A stretch of DNA of 64,000 nt, from NCBI GenBank assembly GCA_947498705.1, contig CANMLW010000014.1:25657-89656 (forward strand), read 5' to 3'. The notes under the pieces are model-generated. The model searched no databases and was not told the DNA's origin. It saw only the letters and a list, made by a program, of their open reading frames with translations. Source of the DNA: an uncultured Aquimarina sp. Lineage in GTDB: Bacteria; Bacteroidota; Bacteroidia; Flavobacteriales; Flavobacteriaceae. Shown here piece by piece: positions 7,987 through 16,831 of this stretch (the stretch's first letter is position 1; every line of letters begins with the position of its first letter). Made by a program: the position numbers and the translations under genes.

Positions 7987-8466
7987 TTATAAGCTGGCTA
8001 CATATCTGTTAAGCCCGTCCTGATCCATCTGAACCAAATACCAGTCTTTTAAAAATCTAGCTCCACTTTTTTCATAAAAATCAATAGCATTTTTATTCCA
8101 ATCCAATACCACCCACTCGACTCTTTTTACGCCTTTTGATTGTGCATATTTTAAGACTTTGCCATATAACCCTTTACCGATTCCCATGCCTTGCATCGAA
8201 TTTTTCACCACCAAATCCTCTAGGTGAATAGAACGTCCTTTCCAGGTAGAAAACCGATAATAAAACAATGCTATTCCTGCAATTTCACCATCTACCTCTG
8301 CTACAAAACAGTTAAACAACGGTTGTGCCCCAAAACCCTCTCGAATAAGTTCTTCTTCTGTTATTTCTACGGCATCCGGTTCTTTTTCAAAAACAGCCAA
8401 TTCTTGTATCAACCCCAATACCTGGGTCATATCTTCTTTTTTGGCTTCTCTAATCAAATATTTCAT
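7987..8466 (-). CDS. GNAT family N-acetyltransferase
   Basis: 159 residues, a complete single GNAT domain: N-terminal strand YLIREAKKEDMTQV, acetyl-CoA loop MQGMGIGKGLYGKV (Q/RxxGxG/A motif), and the C-terminal DWNKNAIDFYEKSGARFLKDW segment. It resembles diamine/spermidine or thialysine acetyltransferases (SSAT-like; the LEDLVV strand and FYEKSGA helix fit), but the substrate is not determined by sequence alone. It lies 35 bases upstream of the aspartate kinase on the same strand and is probably co-transcribed with it. Confidence 0.8.
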   Translation of the reverse strand: MKYLIREAKKEDMTQVLGLIQELAVFEKEPDAVEITEEELIREGFGAQPLFNCFVAEVDGEIAGIALFYYRFSTWKGRSIHLEDLVVKNSMQGMGIGKGLYGKVLKYAQSKGVKRVEWVVLDWNKNAIDFYEKSGARFLKDWYLVQMDQDGLNRYVASL

Positions 8467-8731
8467 CTGTTACTATTTATTCTTCTTCAACGGTCAGATA
8501 TAATTCATCAATAACAATTTAGGCCGATATCAACTTAATTGTTATACTCGTTTCACAAAGTAAAAAGTTTCTCAAAGCTATAAAAATGCATTTAGTATCA
8601 GATCATTTTAAGGCACTATCTTCAAACGTTTAGAATAATATAACTTTAGGTATAGGTTTCTCTAACTTTGCAATCCTATAAAAAAATAAAGAATTGATGT
8701 TACGAAAACGTTATAGTCAATTAAAAAATAA

Positions 8732-8739
8732 TATTTTTG
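8732..8739 (+). promoter_or_regulatory. -7 element (TATTTTTG) upstream of fbp
   Basis: It matches TAnnTTTG and lies 23 bases before the fbp ATG in the 295-bp divergent gap 8467-8761. I see no other clear signal in that gap. Confidence 0.45.
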
Positions 8740-8761
8740 CACCAAATAAAATTTATCATAA

Positions 8762-9760
8762 ATGACAAGAAAGAATCAAACCTTAGGAGAATTTATTATT
8801 GAAAACCAAAACGATTTTCCATACGCAAGCGGAGAACTTTCTCGTTTGATTAATTCTATTCGACTAGCTGCCAAGATGGTTAATCACGAAGTGAACAAAG
8901 CAGGTTTGGTAGATATTACAGGAGCAATTGGTGAGACTAACATACAGGGTGAGGATCAACAAAAATTAGATGTACTGGCCAATGAAACATTTATCAACAC
9001 CCTTACAAACAGAGAAATTGTTTGTGGTATTGCCTCTGAAGAAAATGATGATTTTATCACAATAAAAGGTCAAAAAAATGATCATAGAAACAATTATGTA
9101 GTATTAATGGACCCACTGGATGGTAGTTCTAATATAGATGTTAATGTATCTGTAGGTACCATTTTCTCTATTTACCGTAGAGTTACCCCAACAGGAACAC
9201 CTGTTACTATAGAAGATTTTTTACAACCCGGAAACTTACAGGTTGCAGCTGGGTATATTATCTACGGAACCTCGACTATGCTGGTATACACTACAGGTCA
9301 TGGGGTAAATGGTTTTACTCTTAACCCTGCATTGGGAACCTATTATTTATCGCATCCAAATATGAGATTTCCAGAAGATGGAAATATCTATTCTGTAAAT
9401 GAAGGAAACTATATTCACTTCCCGCAAGGAATCAAAGATTATATAAAATACTGCCAGGAAGAAAAAGAAGATCGTCCTTATACCTCTAGGTATATTGGAT
9501 CACTTGTAAGTGATATTCATCGTAATATGATTAAAGGAGGAGTATATATGTACCCTAGTACTTCTAAGTCTCCAAACGGAAAACTTCGTTTGCTTTATGA
9601 ATGTAATCCAATGGCATTTATAGCAGAACAAGCAGGTGGTAAAGCAAGTGACGGTTTTCAACGTATATTGGATGTAAAACCTACAGAATTACACCAGAGA
9701 ATTCCTTTTATTTGTGGAAGCAAGAATATGGTTGAGAAAGTAGAGTCATTTATGAAATAA
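8762..9760 (+). CDS. fbp: Class 1 fructose-1,6-bisphosphatase
   Basis: 332 residues, the normal length. It hydrolyses fructose-1,6-bisphosphate to fructose-6-phosphate in gluconeogenesis. The metal-binding signature [13 protein letters not shown] (about residues 116-128) is intact, and the substrate-binding [19 protein letters not shown] and [21 protein letters not shown] segments are present. It is transcribed away from the GNAT-aspartate kinase pair, with a -7 element close upstream, and appears to be a single-gene unit. Confidence 0.95.
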   Translation: MTRKNQTLGEFIIENQNDFPYASGELSRLINSIRLAAKMVNHEVNKAGLVDITGAIGETNIQGEDQQKLDVLANETFINTLTNREIVCGIASEENDDFITIKGQKNDHRNNYVVLMDPLDGSSNIDVNVSVGTIFSIYRRVTPTGTPVTIEDFLQPGNLQVAAGYIIYGTSTMLVYTTGHGVNGFTLNPALGTYYLSHPNMRFPEDGNIYSVNEGNYIHFPQGIKDYIKYCQEEKEDRPYTSRYIGSLVSDIHRNMIKGGVYMYPSTSKSPNGKLRLLYECNPMAFIAEQAGGKASDGFQRILDVKPTELHQRIPFICGSKNMVEKVESFMK

Positions 9761-9995
9761 ATGATTCTACTATAAATAATCATACTTTCTTCTTTTTAAT
9801 ATACCGAATAATTGTATTTTTATAAAACTCGTTATACGCTTCCCCCAGCGATTTAAAAAAGAAATGAGTCAAAATGGTATAGAAATTGTAATATTTCTAC
9901 TTAAAAGAGTAACATTACAATCAATATTAATGTTTTTTTAACGTTTTATGTTAATTTTACATTAGATTCAAAACAAAATCTAATAACCAATTAAA

Positions 9996-10349
9996 ATGGC
10001 TAAAGAAAGTACTGCTGTTGAAGAAAAAGTCAACAATGACCCTTCTTCAAAAATTGAAGCAATTAAAAACCTGATCTTTGGAGAAAATATTGAAGCTTAC
10101 AATTCTGAATTTGAAAGTGTAAAAAAAGATATTGCATCAAAAAAGAAAGAACTCGAAGATTTTATAGAAGAAACTCGTAAAGAATTAAATCAGGCAATAG
10201 ATAATCTTAGTACAGATATCAATATCAGAATCACAGAATTAGAGGATTCCTTGGCAGAAAAAGCAGACACTTTGGACGCTAAAAAAGTTGATAAAAAAAC
10301 CCTGGGTGACCTTCTAATTAATCTGGGCGAAAAAATCAATCAAAAATAA
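9996..10349 (+). CDS. Coiled-coil protein, first gene of GTPase/kinase operon
   Basis: 117 residues, with no signal peptide, membrane helix or cysteine. Residues 20-100 are a nearly continuous charged heptad-like coiled coil; the C terminus (KKTLGDLLINLGEKIN) resembles an amphipathic docking helix. I recognise no enzymatic motif. It begins a run of four same-strand genes with gaps or overlaps under 20 bases, ending in a Ras-like GTPase and a hybrid histidine kinase, so a scaffold role in that module is likely but inferred. Confidence 0.7.
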   Translation: MAKESTAVEEKVNNDPSSKIEAIKNLIFGENIEAYNSEFESVKKDIASKKKELEDFIEETRKELNQAIDNLSTDINIRITELEDSLAEKADTLDAKKVDKKTLGDLLINLGEKINQK

Positions 10350-10367
10350 TCCTACCTATCCAAAATT

Positions 10368-11192
10368 ATGGAAGAGCAGGATAAACTTAAAATTCTAAAA
10401 GAACTTCTTCTTACAGAAGAAAAAGAATTTGCTGATTCTATTGCTCAAAAAGTAGAAGAATTAACCAAAATTGTTCATCAAAAAAAAGAGCTTTCGCATA
10501 AGGTTGATCCTATTATTGATGACAAACTGGAAGAATTTGTACAAGAAATTCCTAAAACGCTAGGACCTACTATTACCGAAGCTTTAAAAGAAGAAATAAA
10601 AAATTCTCAGGATGCTGTGGTAGAAGCCTTATTTCCTATCATCGGTAAGATGATTAAGAAATATATAGCTCAGGAAATGCGGTTACTAAGTGAGAACATA
10701 AGTAGAAGTACTAAAAGAGCTTTTTCTTTTAAAAGATGGTTTAAGAATACCAAAGCTAGAGCATCTGGAGTAACAGAAGGAGATATCGCTATTAGTGATT
10801 ATGCTAAGCCGAGGCTTATCCAAATGTTTGTTATAGAAAAAAACTCTGGAATCCTGATCTCTGATTTTAGTCCATTGGCAGAGGACACCGTAGATAAAGA
10901 TATGATAGCTGGTATGCTTACCGCTATAAAAGGTTTTGTAGAAGATGCGTTTAAAGGAGGAGATCAAAACCTTGAACTTATAGAATACGAACTATATACT
11001 ATACATATCCAGAATTTTTACTCGTATTATGTAGCAGCCGTTATTTCGGGAGCGTACACCATGATGTTTAAAGAAGTTCTGGAAGATCAAATTTTAGATT
11101 TTGCAAGAAATCATATTTCTAACAAAGAATTAGAAAACAATACACTTTTTACTAAAAAATTAAAAAAACACTTTGCAGATGAAATTGTCTAA
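10368..11192 (+). CDS. Coiled-coil protein with possible roadblock/longin-like C-terminal domain
   Basis: 274 residues. Residues 1-60 are an Glu/Lys-rich helix. Residues 45-110 carry a conserved-looking block (KVDPIIDDKLEEFVQEIPKT, then GPTITEALKEEIKNSQDAVV and EALFPIIGKMIKKYI). Residues 145-240 read as an alpha/beta sensor fold (IQMFVIEKNSGILISDFSP, DKDMIAGMLTAIKGFVEDAF) that could be a longin/roadblock-type domain, the kind that often pairs with small GTPases. Related proteins have been labelled OmpA-associated, but there is no OmpA domain here. The stop overlaps the GTPase start by 14 bases, so the two are translationally coupled. Confidence 0.65.
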   Translation: MEEQDKLKILKELLLTEEKEFADSIAQKVEELTKIVHQKKELSHKVDPIIDDKLEEFVQEIPKTLGPTITEALKEEIKNSQDAVVEALFPIIGKMIKKYIAQEMRLLSENISRSTKRAFSFKRWFKNTKARASGVTEGDIAISDYAKPRLIQMFVIEKNSGILISDFSPLAEDTVDKDMIAGMLTAIKGFVEDAFKGGDQNLELIEYELYTIHIQNFYSYYVAAVISGAYTMMFKEVLEDQILDFARNHISNKELENNTLFTKKLKKHFADEIV

Positions 11193-11673
11193 AAAAGTAG
11201 TGCTTTTGGGGCATTTCGGTGTCGGAAAAACGTCGCTGTTCAGACGTTTTATGGATAACGAATTTTCTGAAGAATATAAAGTAACCCTCGGGGTTCAAAT
11301 AAAAAAGAAAGTGATACAATTACCCGACGACAGAGAACTATCGATGGTTGTTTGGGATATAGAAGGACACTCAGACAGTGTTAAAGATACTCGTAAATCA
11401 TATCTTTTGGGGTCACATGCCTTTATTTATGTATATGATCTTACCAGAGAAGAAACCTATATAAACTTAAATAAAGACATCGAATACCTTACAGAAAACT
11501 ATACCAAAACACCTATTAAGGTACTAGGGAATAAACTTGATTTGGTGAATGAAAAAGAAATAAAAAACCACCTTACCGAGCAAAACATTCCTTACAATTG
11601 CCTTACCAGTGCAAAAACCAATAAGAACGTTCAGGATTTCTTTTCTGACCTGGCCAAAGAAATAACCGAGTAA
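11179..11673 (+). CDS. Ras/Rab-like small GTPase
   Basis: 164 residues from ATG 11179; a TTG two codons earlier is an alternative. All five G motifs are present: P-loop GHFGVGKTS (11-19), a switch-I Thr near 36, DIEGH (60-64), NKLD (118-121) and SAK (144-146). The residue matching Ras Gln61 is His64, so intrinsic hydrolysis may be low or partner-dependent. It resembles eukaryotic Rab and bacterial MglA/Rup proteins more than translation GTPases. It is flanked by the roadblock-like candidate and, two bases downstream, the histidine kinase, which suggests GTP-state control of a signalling complex. Confidence 0.85.
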   Translation: MKLSKKVVLLGHFGVGKTSLFRRFMDNEFSEEYKVTLGVQIKKKVIQLPDDRELSMVVWDIEGHSDSVKDTRKSYLLGSHAFIYVYDLTREETYINLNKDIEYLTENYTKTPIKVLGNKLDLVNEKEIKNHLTEQNIPYNCLTSAKTNKNVQDFFSDLAKEITE

Positions 11674-11675
11674 GC

Positions 11676-13217
11676 ATGGCAACGCATCAAAACGATCAAG
11701 TATCATTTAATCCTCAGGTACAAATTATGCACCTGTCTATTGATGATATTATTCTAGAAACAGACAATAACCTTTTTAACTGGCAAAAAAACACTTCTAT
11801 TTTTGATGCACATCCATTTTTCGAGTTATTAAAAGGGTTTAAAGATATTACCAAGGATCAAGAAATCATCAACTTTCCTTGTATTCATCTTGAAGATGCT
11901 AGTAATTCGAAAATCTGCGATGTCACTTTCACACTAAAAAAAGATGAAACACGTGTAGTTATTTTTGACTATACTCAAAAATACAAAGAACTAAACCAGA
12001 TAGCTCAAAAAAAGAATGAGTCTATATTACTTGCCAAAGAGTTAGAACTAAGAAATAAATACCTATTAGAAAAAGAAGAGTTTAAAAATAGTTTCATCAC
12101 AAACCTTAACCATGAGGTAAGAACTCCTCTAACCAGCATTCTAGGTTTTATTGAAGTATTAGAAAAGACAAAACTTACTTTCGAACAGGAAGAATTAGCA
12201 AGAATTATCAAAAGAGAAAGTCATTATCTTAATGCGATTATCGATGATATGATTGATTTATCCAAAATAGAATCTGGTAAATTAAAAATTGTAGATGAAC
12301 GTTTCTCCTTTAACAAACTCATAGAAGGTTTTAACGAATCATATACACAAGTTGCCAAAGAAAAGCAATTGGTATTCGAAACAGATGTTGAGCCCGGTAT
12401 ACAAGAGTTTTTAATTGGCGACAGGACAAGGGTTTATCAAATCCTAAACAATATTTTAACCAATGCTTTTAAGTTTACAGAAGAAGGAAATGTGAAGCTT
12501 TCTGTTTCTAAAAACTATCAACGAACCAATAAAGTAAGTTTAAATTTTAAAATTGAAGATACCGGTATTGGTATTCTAGAAGAAAACATACCTTATGTTT
12601 TCGAAAGATTCACTCGTTTTAATCGAGATCAACAAGTCCCCGGCACAGGATTAGGATTGGCTATCGCAAAGAACCTGGTAGAACTTCTACACGGAGAAAT
12701 AAAGGTAACCAGCACGCCAGAGAAAGGCACTACATTTAATATAAAACTACCTTTTAAATTTGAAGTAGTTAAAGCCGCTCCAAAACGAAAAAAGAAAAAG
12801 TATAAACTTCCAGAGCGAAAGAATAAGTTTAGAATTCTTGTAGTTGAAGACAAAGAGGTCACCCAATATCTTATTATGAAGATATTAATATCACATGGAA
12901 GCTTTTTTGTAGACGTCGCATTCAATAGTGAAGAGGCTATCAAATGTATAGAACGTCGTCAATACGATTTAATTCTAATGGATCTTACGTTGTCTAAGGT
13001 GGATGGATTTCAAACCACTCGTATGATTCGAAATAATTATGGTGATAAGTTTATTTCTGACATCCCTATTATTGGTTTTTCTGGAAAAATCAATGATTCG
13101 TTAAGAGATAAATGCATAAGATCTGGTATGGATGACTTTATTGCCAAGCCTTTTGAGCAAGAAGATCTAATTTATAAGATTACCAAAGAGATATCAAAAA
13201 AAGAGGCTGCCCATTAG
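11676..13217 (+). CDS. Soluble hybrid histidine kinase / response regulator
   Basis: 513 residues with no membrane segment. Residues 1-105 form a PAS-like sensory part, followed by a short coiled coil. The HisKA domain has phospho-acceptor H146 (NHEVRTPLTSILGFIE). The HATPase domain has the N box (N258/N263), DTGIG (295-299) and GTGLGLAI (323-330). After a Lys-rich linker a REC domain follows, with phospho-acceptor D436 (LILMDLTLS) and K491 (AKPF). There is no output domain, so the signal probably passes to a partner. The gene starts two bases after the GTPase stop; its own stop codon lies inside the terminator hairpin. Confidence 0.92.
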   Translation: MATHQNDQVSFNPQVQIMHLSIDDIILETDNNLFNWQKNTSIFDAHPFFELLKGFKDITKDQEIINFPCIHLEDASNSKICDVTFTLKKDETRVVIFDYTQKYKELNQIAQKKNESILLAKELELRNKYLLEKEEFKNSFITNLNHEVRTPLTSILGFIEVLEKTKLTFEQEELARIIKRESHYLNAIIDDMIDLSKIESGKLKIVDERFSFNKLIEGFNESYTQVAKEKQLVFETDVEPGIQEFLIGDRTRVYQILNNILTNAFKFTEEGNVKLSVSKNYQRTNKVSLNFKIEDTGIGILEENIPYVFERFTRFNRDQQVPGTGLGLAIAKNLVELLHGEIKVTSTPEKGTTFNIKLPFKFEVVKAAPKRKKKKYKLPERKNKFRILVVEDKEVTQYLIMKILISHGSFFVDVAFNSEEAIKCIERRQYDLILMDLTLSKVDGFQTTRMIRNNYGDKFISDIPIIGFSGKINDSLRDKCIRSGMDDFIAKPFEQEDLIYKITKEISKKEAAH

Positions 13218-13232
13218 GCAGCCTTTATTATT
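13204..13232. terminator. Terminator overlapping the kinase stop codon
   Basis: Stem AGGCTGCC (13204-13211) / GGCAGCCT (13217-13224) with a 5-nt loop and T-rich tail. The TAG stop (13215-13217) is in the loop/stem, between genes that converge at 13217 and 13252. Confidence 0.8.
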
Positions 13233-13251
13233 TTAAAACAGTATAGATAAA

Positions 13252-13683
13252 TTATCTATTCATATTTTTAACTTCTTCTGCAAATGTATCACTATCAACA
13301 CCTTGATCAATAAGAGTTAATGCTTTATCGACTACATATTTTGCATTTTCCGATCTAAATCCTAAACCAATACTCAGTTTTCTTAATAAAACCACTTGGT
13401 CATCCCCCTTTATATTGTCTGCAAATACCATTCTTGCTAAATCATATAAACGCTCAAGTCGTCTATCATAACTCGAAGGTGGATTAATTGGATGTGAATT
13501 ATAATTCTTAGAAATTTCTTTATAATCGTTTTCAGAAATATCAAGTCTTGTAGCTAATCTATCCAAAAAAGCCCTTTCTTCATCGGTAATTACCCCATCG
13601 CTCATGGCCACTTTTACAATTGCTGCAAAATGATCCTGGTTTCTTTTCTGAAATCCGCTATCAAATAAATCAGATATTGACAT
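13252..13683 (-). CDS. TerB-like family protein
   Basis: 143 residues, all helical. The MSDGVITDEERAFLDRLATRLDI segment is the acidic metal-binding-like helix pair of TerB/DjlA-N proteins (DGxITxxE). These cytoplasmic proteins are named for tellurite resistance, but most orphan members have no known function. There is no ter gene cluster around it; it is a single gene converging on the histidine kinase and has its own -7 element at 13707-13714. Confidence 0.75.
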   Translation of the reverse strand: MSISDLFDSGFQKRNQDHFAAIVKVAMSDGVITDEERAFLDRLATRLDISENDYKEISKNYNSHPINPPSSYDRRLERLYDLARMVFADNIKGDDQVVLLRKLSIGLGFRSENAKYVVDKALTLIDQGVDSDTFAEEVKNMNR

Positions 13684-13706
13684 TGTTTATTTTTTTTAAT
13701 TTGCCG

Positions 13707-13714
13707 CAAATATA
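13707..13714 (-). promoter_or_regulatory. -7 element (TATATTTG) upstream of TerB-like gene
   Basis: Minus-strand match to TAnnTTTG, about 24 bases before the ATG at 13683. Confidence 0.45.
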
Positions 13715-13871
13715 ATTAAACTATATCCCTTTTAAAATATTAAACCCTCCTTTTTTACATAAACCTTTTTATCTAGGTTCTATTACGTAAAATATGTATC
13801 CTATAAACCGAATAAAAAGAGCATCCAATTCTTAAAAAAATAGTACCATTTTTAATAACAGCAACATAAAA

Positions 13872-13897
13872 CCCTCCTGTGCCCATTCACAGGAGGG
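13872..13897 (-). terminator. Stem-loop in long 3' region of LuxR-type gene
   Basis: A 10-bp perfect stem (CCCTCCTGTG / CACAGGAGGG) with a 6-nt loop, followed on the minus strand by a short T run. It lies about 210 bases beyond the stop at 14106. The 421-bp gap 13684-14105 otherwise holds weak hairpins near 13930 and 14040, and no convincing gene longer than about 22 codons. Confidence 0.5.
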
Positions 13898-14105
13898 AAC
13901 AAAATTGTGTAGAAAATCTTATATAACTAAAAGGTAAACCACCTTTATATATTCAAAACTTTATCTTGACCTAGCTCCTACCCTAATCAAAACTAAAATA
14001 TTTGAACTGCTTTTCTACATTTGCAATACTAAAACAAGAGAGTATCATTTTTTGACACTCTGTAAAAAAATATGTTTTTTTTGAAAATTTTAACAAGCGA
14101 CTCTT

Positions 14106-14564
14106 TTACAGTAGAGGTTGTAAAACAAACCACATCAAAAAAGGAATGATTTGTAACTCTTTGGCAATCTGTATTGCCTGAGTGCGTCGTTTTGCATCTA
14201 GTTTTAGCAATACTTTTGAGACATGTGTCTTGATCGTATTTTCAGACACAAAAAGTTTTATCGCTATTTCTTTGTTAGAGAGTCCTTCTGCAATCTGACA
14301 AAGTACTTCGTATTCCCTTTTACTTAACCCAATGTCCTTGATTTTTTGATGGTTTATTTCTGTAGATGTCGTAAGTGACTCTTTTGTACTGTTGTTCAAT
14401 ATTTTTTTATTGATGAGTATCCCAATTATAAAAAACACTATAGCAATACCAGAAATCACCATTTCTATAGATGTATAACCGGTAATCATACTATACTTGC
14501 TAAACTTAAAAAGTACTAACAGGGCTATGATCAGTAGCGTAAAAATAAAAATCGTTTTCTTCAC
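14106..14564 (-). CDS. Membrane-anchored LuxR-type regulator
   Basis: 152 residues. Two N-terminal hydrophobic helices (about 4-22 and 32-52) anchor the protein. Residues 80-135 are a LuxR/FixJ HTH ([33 protein letters not shown]), and a hydrophobic tail ([14 protein letters not shown]) ends the chain. It has no receiver or ligand domain, so it is a minimal membrane-tethered DNA-binding protein. It lies 26 bases from the HD-domain gene on the same strand. The regulatory signal is unknown. Confidence 0.78.
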   Translation of the reverse strand: MKKTIFIFTLLIIALLVLFKFSKYSMITGYTSIEMVISGIAIVFFIIGILINKKILNNSTKESLTTSTEINHQKIKDIGLSKREYEVLCQIAEGLSNKEIAIKLFVSENTIKTHVSKVLLKLDAKRRTQAIQIAKELQIIPFLMWFVLQPLL

Positions 14565-14590
14565 AAGATAAATATAGTAAAACGAACATT

Positions 14591-15211
14591 CTATTTTGAA
14601 AGTAAACCTATTTCTCTCTTCAGGTTTTCTCTTGCTTTTGTTTCAAATTGATTAAAAAAATAATGGGTTTTATAAATCTTTGGCATCGCCAAAAAATGAT
14701 TCAACATGCTAAGTCTTCCTTTTTTATACATGAAATCAGGATAAAATCGATATTCTTTTCTTACGTTTTCGGCATAGGCTTTATACAATTTCCACTCACC
14801 TCCTAATATCGATAAATCTGCATCAGTAAAATGGTTTATATCATTATTTACAGAGATGCTATGCCCTTTGGTTTCGTTAATCATCTCAACACACAATGCG
14901 ATGCGCTTTTTATCAAAAGACAATTTAGTTAAAATACTTGCAGCCTTTTTTGCGCTTTGTTTTTCGTTGTCTTTCCTATGTATATTATACACAAAATCGT
15001 GATAAAAGATAGCAAATAATACTAGGTCCCAATCTTGGATTTCTTTCTTAACCAAAACCAAACATCGATACAAATAATCGAGGTGAGTGAGGTTATGGTA
15101 ATATCTGCCTTTTTGTTGATGTGCTTTTTCTATTTCATGCCAGGATGATTCGATAAAATCAATATCTTCCGAATAGATAGATAATAGGGTATAAAAAGCT
15201 TCTTTTAACAA
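14591..15211 (-). CDS. HD-domain predicted phosphohydrolase
   Basis: 206 residues. HD-superfamily metal ligands are visible: H in [10 protein letters not shown], the HD pair in [10 protein letters not shown], and a conserved Asp in [10 protein letters not shown]. This subgroup is often mislabelled as an NMDA-receptor subunit homologue; its substrate is unknown. There is no ATG near the N terminus and the next Met is about 110 residues in, so the TTG at 15211 is the likely start. It overlaps the 3' end of the upstream dehydrogenase gene by 7 bases, implying translational coupling. Confidence 0.75.
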   Translation of the reverse strand: MLKEAFYTLLSIYSEDIDFIESSWHEIEKAHQQKGRYYHNLTHLDYLYRCLVLVKKEIQDWDLVLFAIFYHDFVYNIHRKDNEKQSAKKAASILTKLSFDKKRIALCVEMINETKGHSISVNNDINHFTDADLSILGGEWKLYKAYAENVRKEYRFYPDFMYKKGRLSMLNHFLAMPKIYKTHYFFNQFETKARENLKREIGLLSK

Positions 15212-16146
15212 AACGTTGCTTTAATTTTATCTACAATGGTTTGTGCCAATTTTTCTTTAGATTCTATTGTCCAACCTGCTACATGAGGACTTAGTATCAC
15301 ATTATTCATCGAGAGTAACTCTTCTAACGGTTCGGGCATTTCACTTTTTGAAGTAAATAAGTTTTCGAAAGAGGATTTTTCATATTCTAATACATCCAAA
15401 CCTGCTCCCAATATTTTGCCATCTTTTATGGCTTGTACCAAATCCTTGGTTATAACACTCTTTCCTCGGGCAGTATTAATGAGCCAAAAAGGTTTTTTAA
15501 ACTTATTGATCAAAACTTCATTAATCATCCCTATGGTTTCTGGAGTCTCTGGAGTATGAAGGCTTAGAACATCTGTTTTTTCGAGGAATTCTTCCAGCTC
15601 TACCTGCGTAGCATCACTATTCTCTACATCTTCTTTAATGTCATAGCAGATCACCTCTACATTAAATCCTCTAAGCTTATAGGCAAATGCTCTTCCCATA
15701 TTACCGTATCCAATAATCCCTACTGTTTTTCCGTCTAATTCTATTCCTCTATGCTCCTCTCTAAGCCATTGACCATTTCGAACGCTTCGATCTCCTTGAT
15801 TCAGCTTATTAAATAAGGATAAAATCATACCTAAAGCATGTTCTCCCACTGCATTCCTATTTCCCTCTGGTGCGTTAAACAATTTTACTCCTAATTGTTC
15901 GGCATAAGCAGTATCAATATTTTCTAATCCAGCTCCTACCCGACCAATAAACTTCAAATTAGTTGCTTTATCCAAAAAGGTTTTATCGATAGCAAATCGA
16001 CTTCTAATAATGATTCCATCATAAGTATGAATTTTAGATTCGATTTCTTCTTTAGAAGATGTATAATCTTCTTCATTAGTAAAACCTGCTTGCTGTAATT
16101 GTTTGATGAGTATGGAGTGATTGGTGTCTAAATGAAGTATTGTCAT
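15205..16146 (-). CDS. D-2-hydroxyacid dehydrogenase (SerA-like, NAD-dependent)
   Basis: 313 residues from ATG 16146; a TTG eight codons upstream is less likely. The Rossmann motif GYGNMGRAFA with a downstream acidic residue (ICYD) indicates NAD binding. The catalytic triad is R (NTARGK), E (LDVLEYEKS) and H (LSPHVAGWT). It is the size of short phosphoglycerate dehydrogenases without an ACT domain. Annotation as 3-phosphoglycerate dehydrogenase is possible, but no ser genes adjoin it, so a related hydroxyacid substrate remains open. Confidence 0.82.
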   Translation of the reverse strand: MTILHLDTNHSILIKQLQQAGFTNEEDYTSSKEEIESKIHTYDGIIIRSRFAIDKTFLDKATNLKFIGRVGAGLENIDTAYAEQLGVKLFNAPEGNRNAVGEHALGMILSLFNKLNQGDRSVRNGQWLREEHRGIELDGKTVGIIGYGNMGRAFAYKLRGFNVEVICYDIKEDVENSDATQVELEEFLEKTDVLSLHTPETPETIGMINEVLINKFKKPFWLINTARGKSVITKDLVQAIKDGKILGAGLDVLEYEKSSFENLFTSKSEMPEPLEELLSMNNVILSPHVAGWTIESKEKLAQTIVDKIKATFC

Positions 16147-16625
16147 ATAAATGGGTTTATTAATCGACAAAAATAATTAATAAAAACATAGATTTACTAT
16201 CCTCGAAAGGTATACCTTTATATTTTAAGACTATTTAACTTGAAAGTTAAACATATCCATACATCTTTTCAGTATTGTCCTATTTTTCTTATAAAATTGA
16301 CACTATTTTGATGTCACATGCTATTAACAATATACTTTTATATACTCTACAAGACTCAAAACCTTAGAAAACCGGAATTAGTTTTATACTTAAAAAATAA
16401 CTCACAACTGTACCCCGAAACTGGAGAATATAGTAATCAAAATACACTATACATCACATTTACCACTTTTTGTCACCGTGAAAATTTTCTTAAACAAAAC
16501 CTGATTCTTAATATTGTTTTCAACAAATTTAATGAATAATAAATTTCAACATAAAAACCATACAATCAGATGTTTAATATAAATTTCATCATTAAAAAAT
16601 GATCGCTTATTTTATTTAAACATCT
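16147..16625. other. Long AT-rich intergenic region without a supported gene
   Basis: This 480-bp stretch separates the divergent dehydrogenase and HYR-protein genes. A plus-strand frame of 73 codons (16318-16539) has no recognisable protein features and I do not call it. An inverted repeat TGACA (16298-16302) / TGTCA (16312-16316) is present; its role is unknown. Confidence 0.4.
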
Positions 16626-16657
16626 TTTGAATTTAACTGTATTTTAACATATATTTG
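16626..16657 (+). promoter_or_regulatory. Promoter for the HYR/T9SS-B surface protein gene
   Basis: TTTG (16626-16629), a 20-bp spacer and TATATTTG (16650-16657) match the Bacteroidota -33/-7 consensus closely. This implies a 5' leader of about 170 bases before ATG 16832. Confidence 0.6.
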
Positions 16658-16831
16658 CAATACCTCTAAATACTTATTTTTGATTTATACCCTACTTATG
16701 ATTCTTTTAGTTTTACCTAGTTATTTCCAGTTTTCAGAGACATCTAAACAATTTTGTCAATACATTAATTTTTGAGTGCACTACCCCTTTAGATTATAAT
16801 TATAAATTTCATTTTGCCAAAATATTCTTGT

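Noticed and set aside
13930..14080. Small minus-strand ORF of 22 codons and weak hairpins in the LuxR-type gene's 3' region
   Set aside because: Too short and featureless to distinguish from chance in AT-rich DNA.
16318..16539. 73-codon plus-strand frame upstream of the HYR protein gene
   Set aside because: Low-complexity AT-rich composition, no recognisable domain, no promoter or coupling, and it lies in a long regulatory gap.
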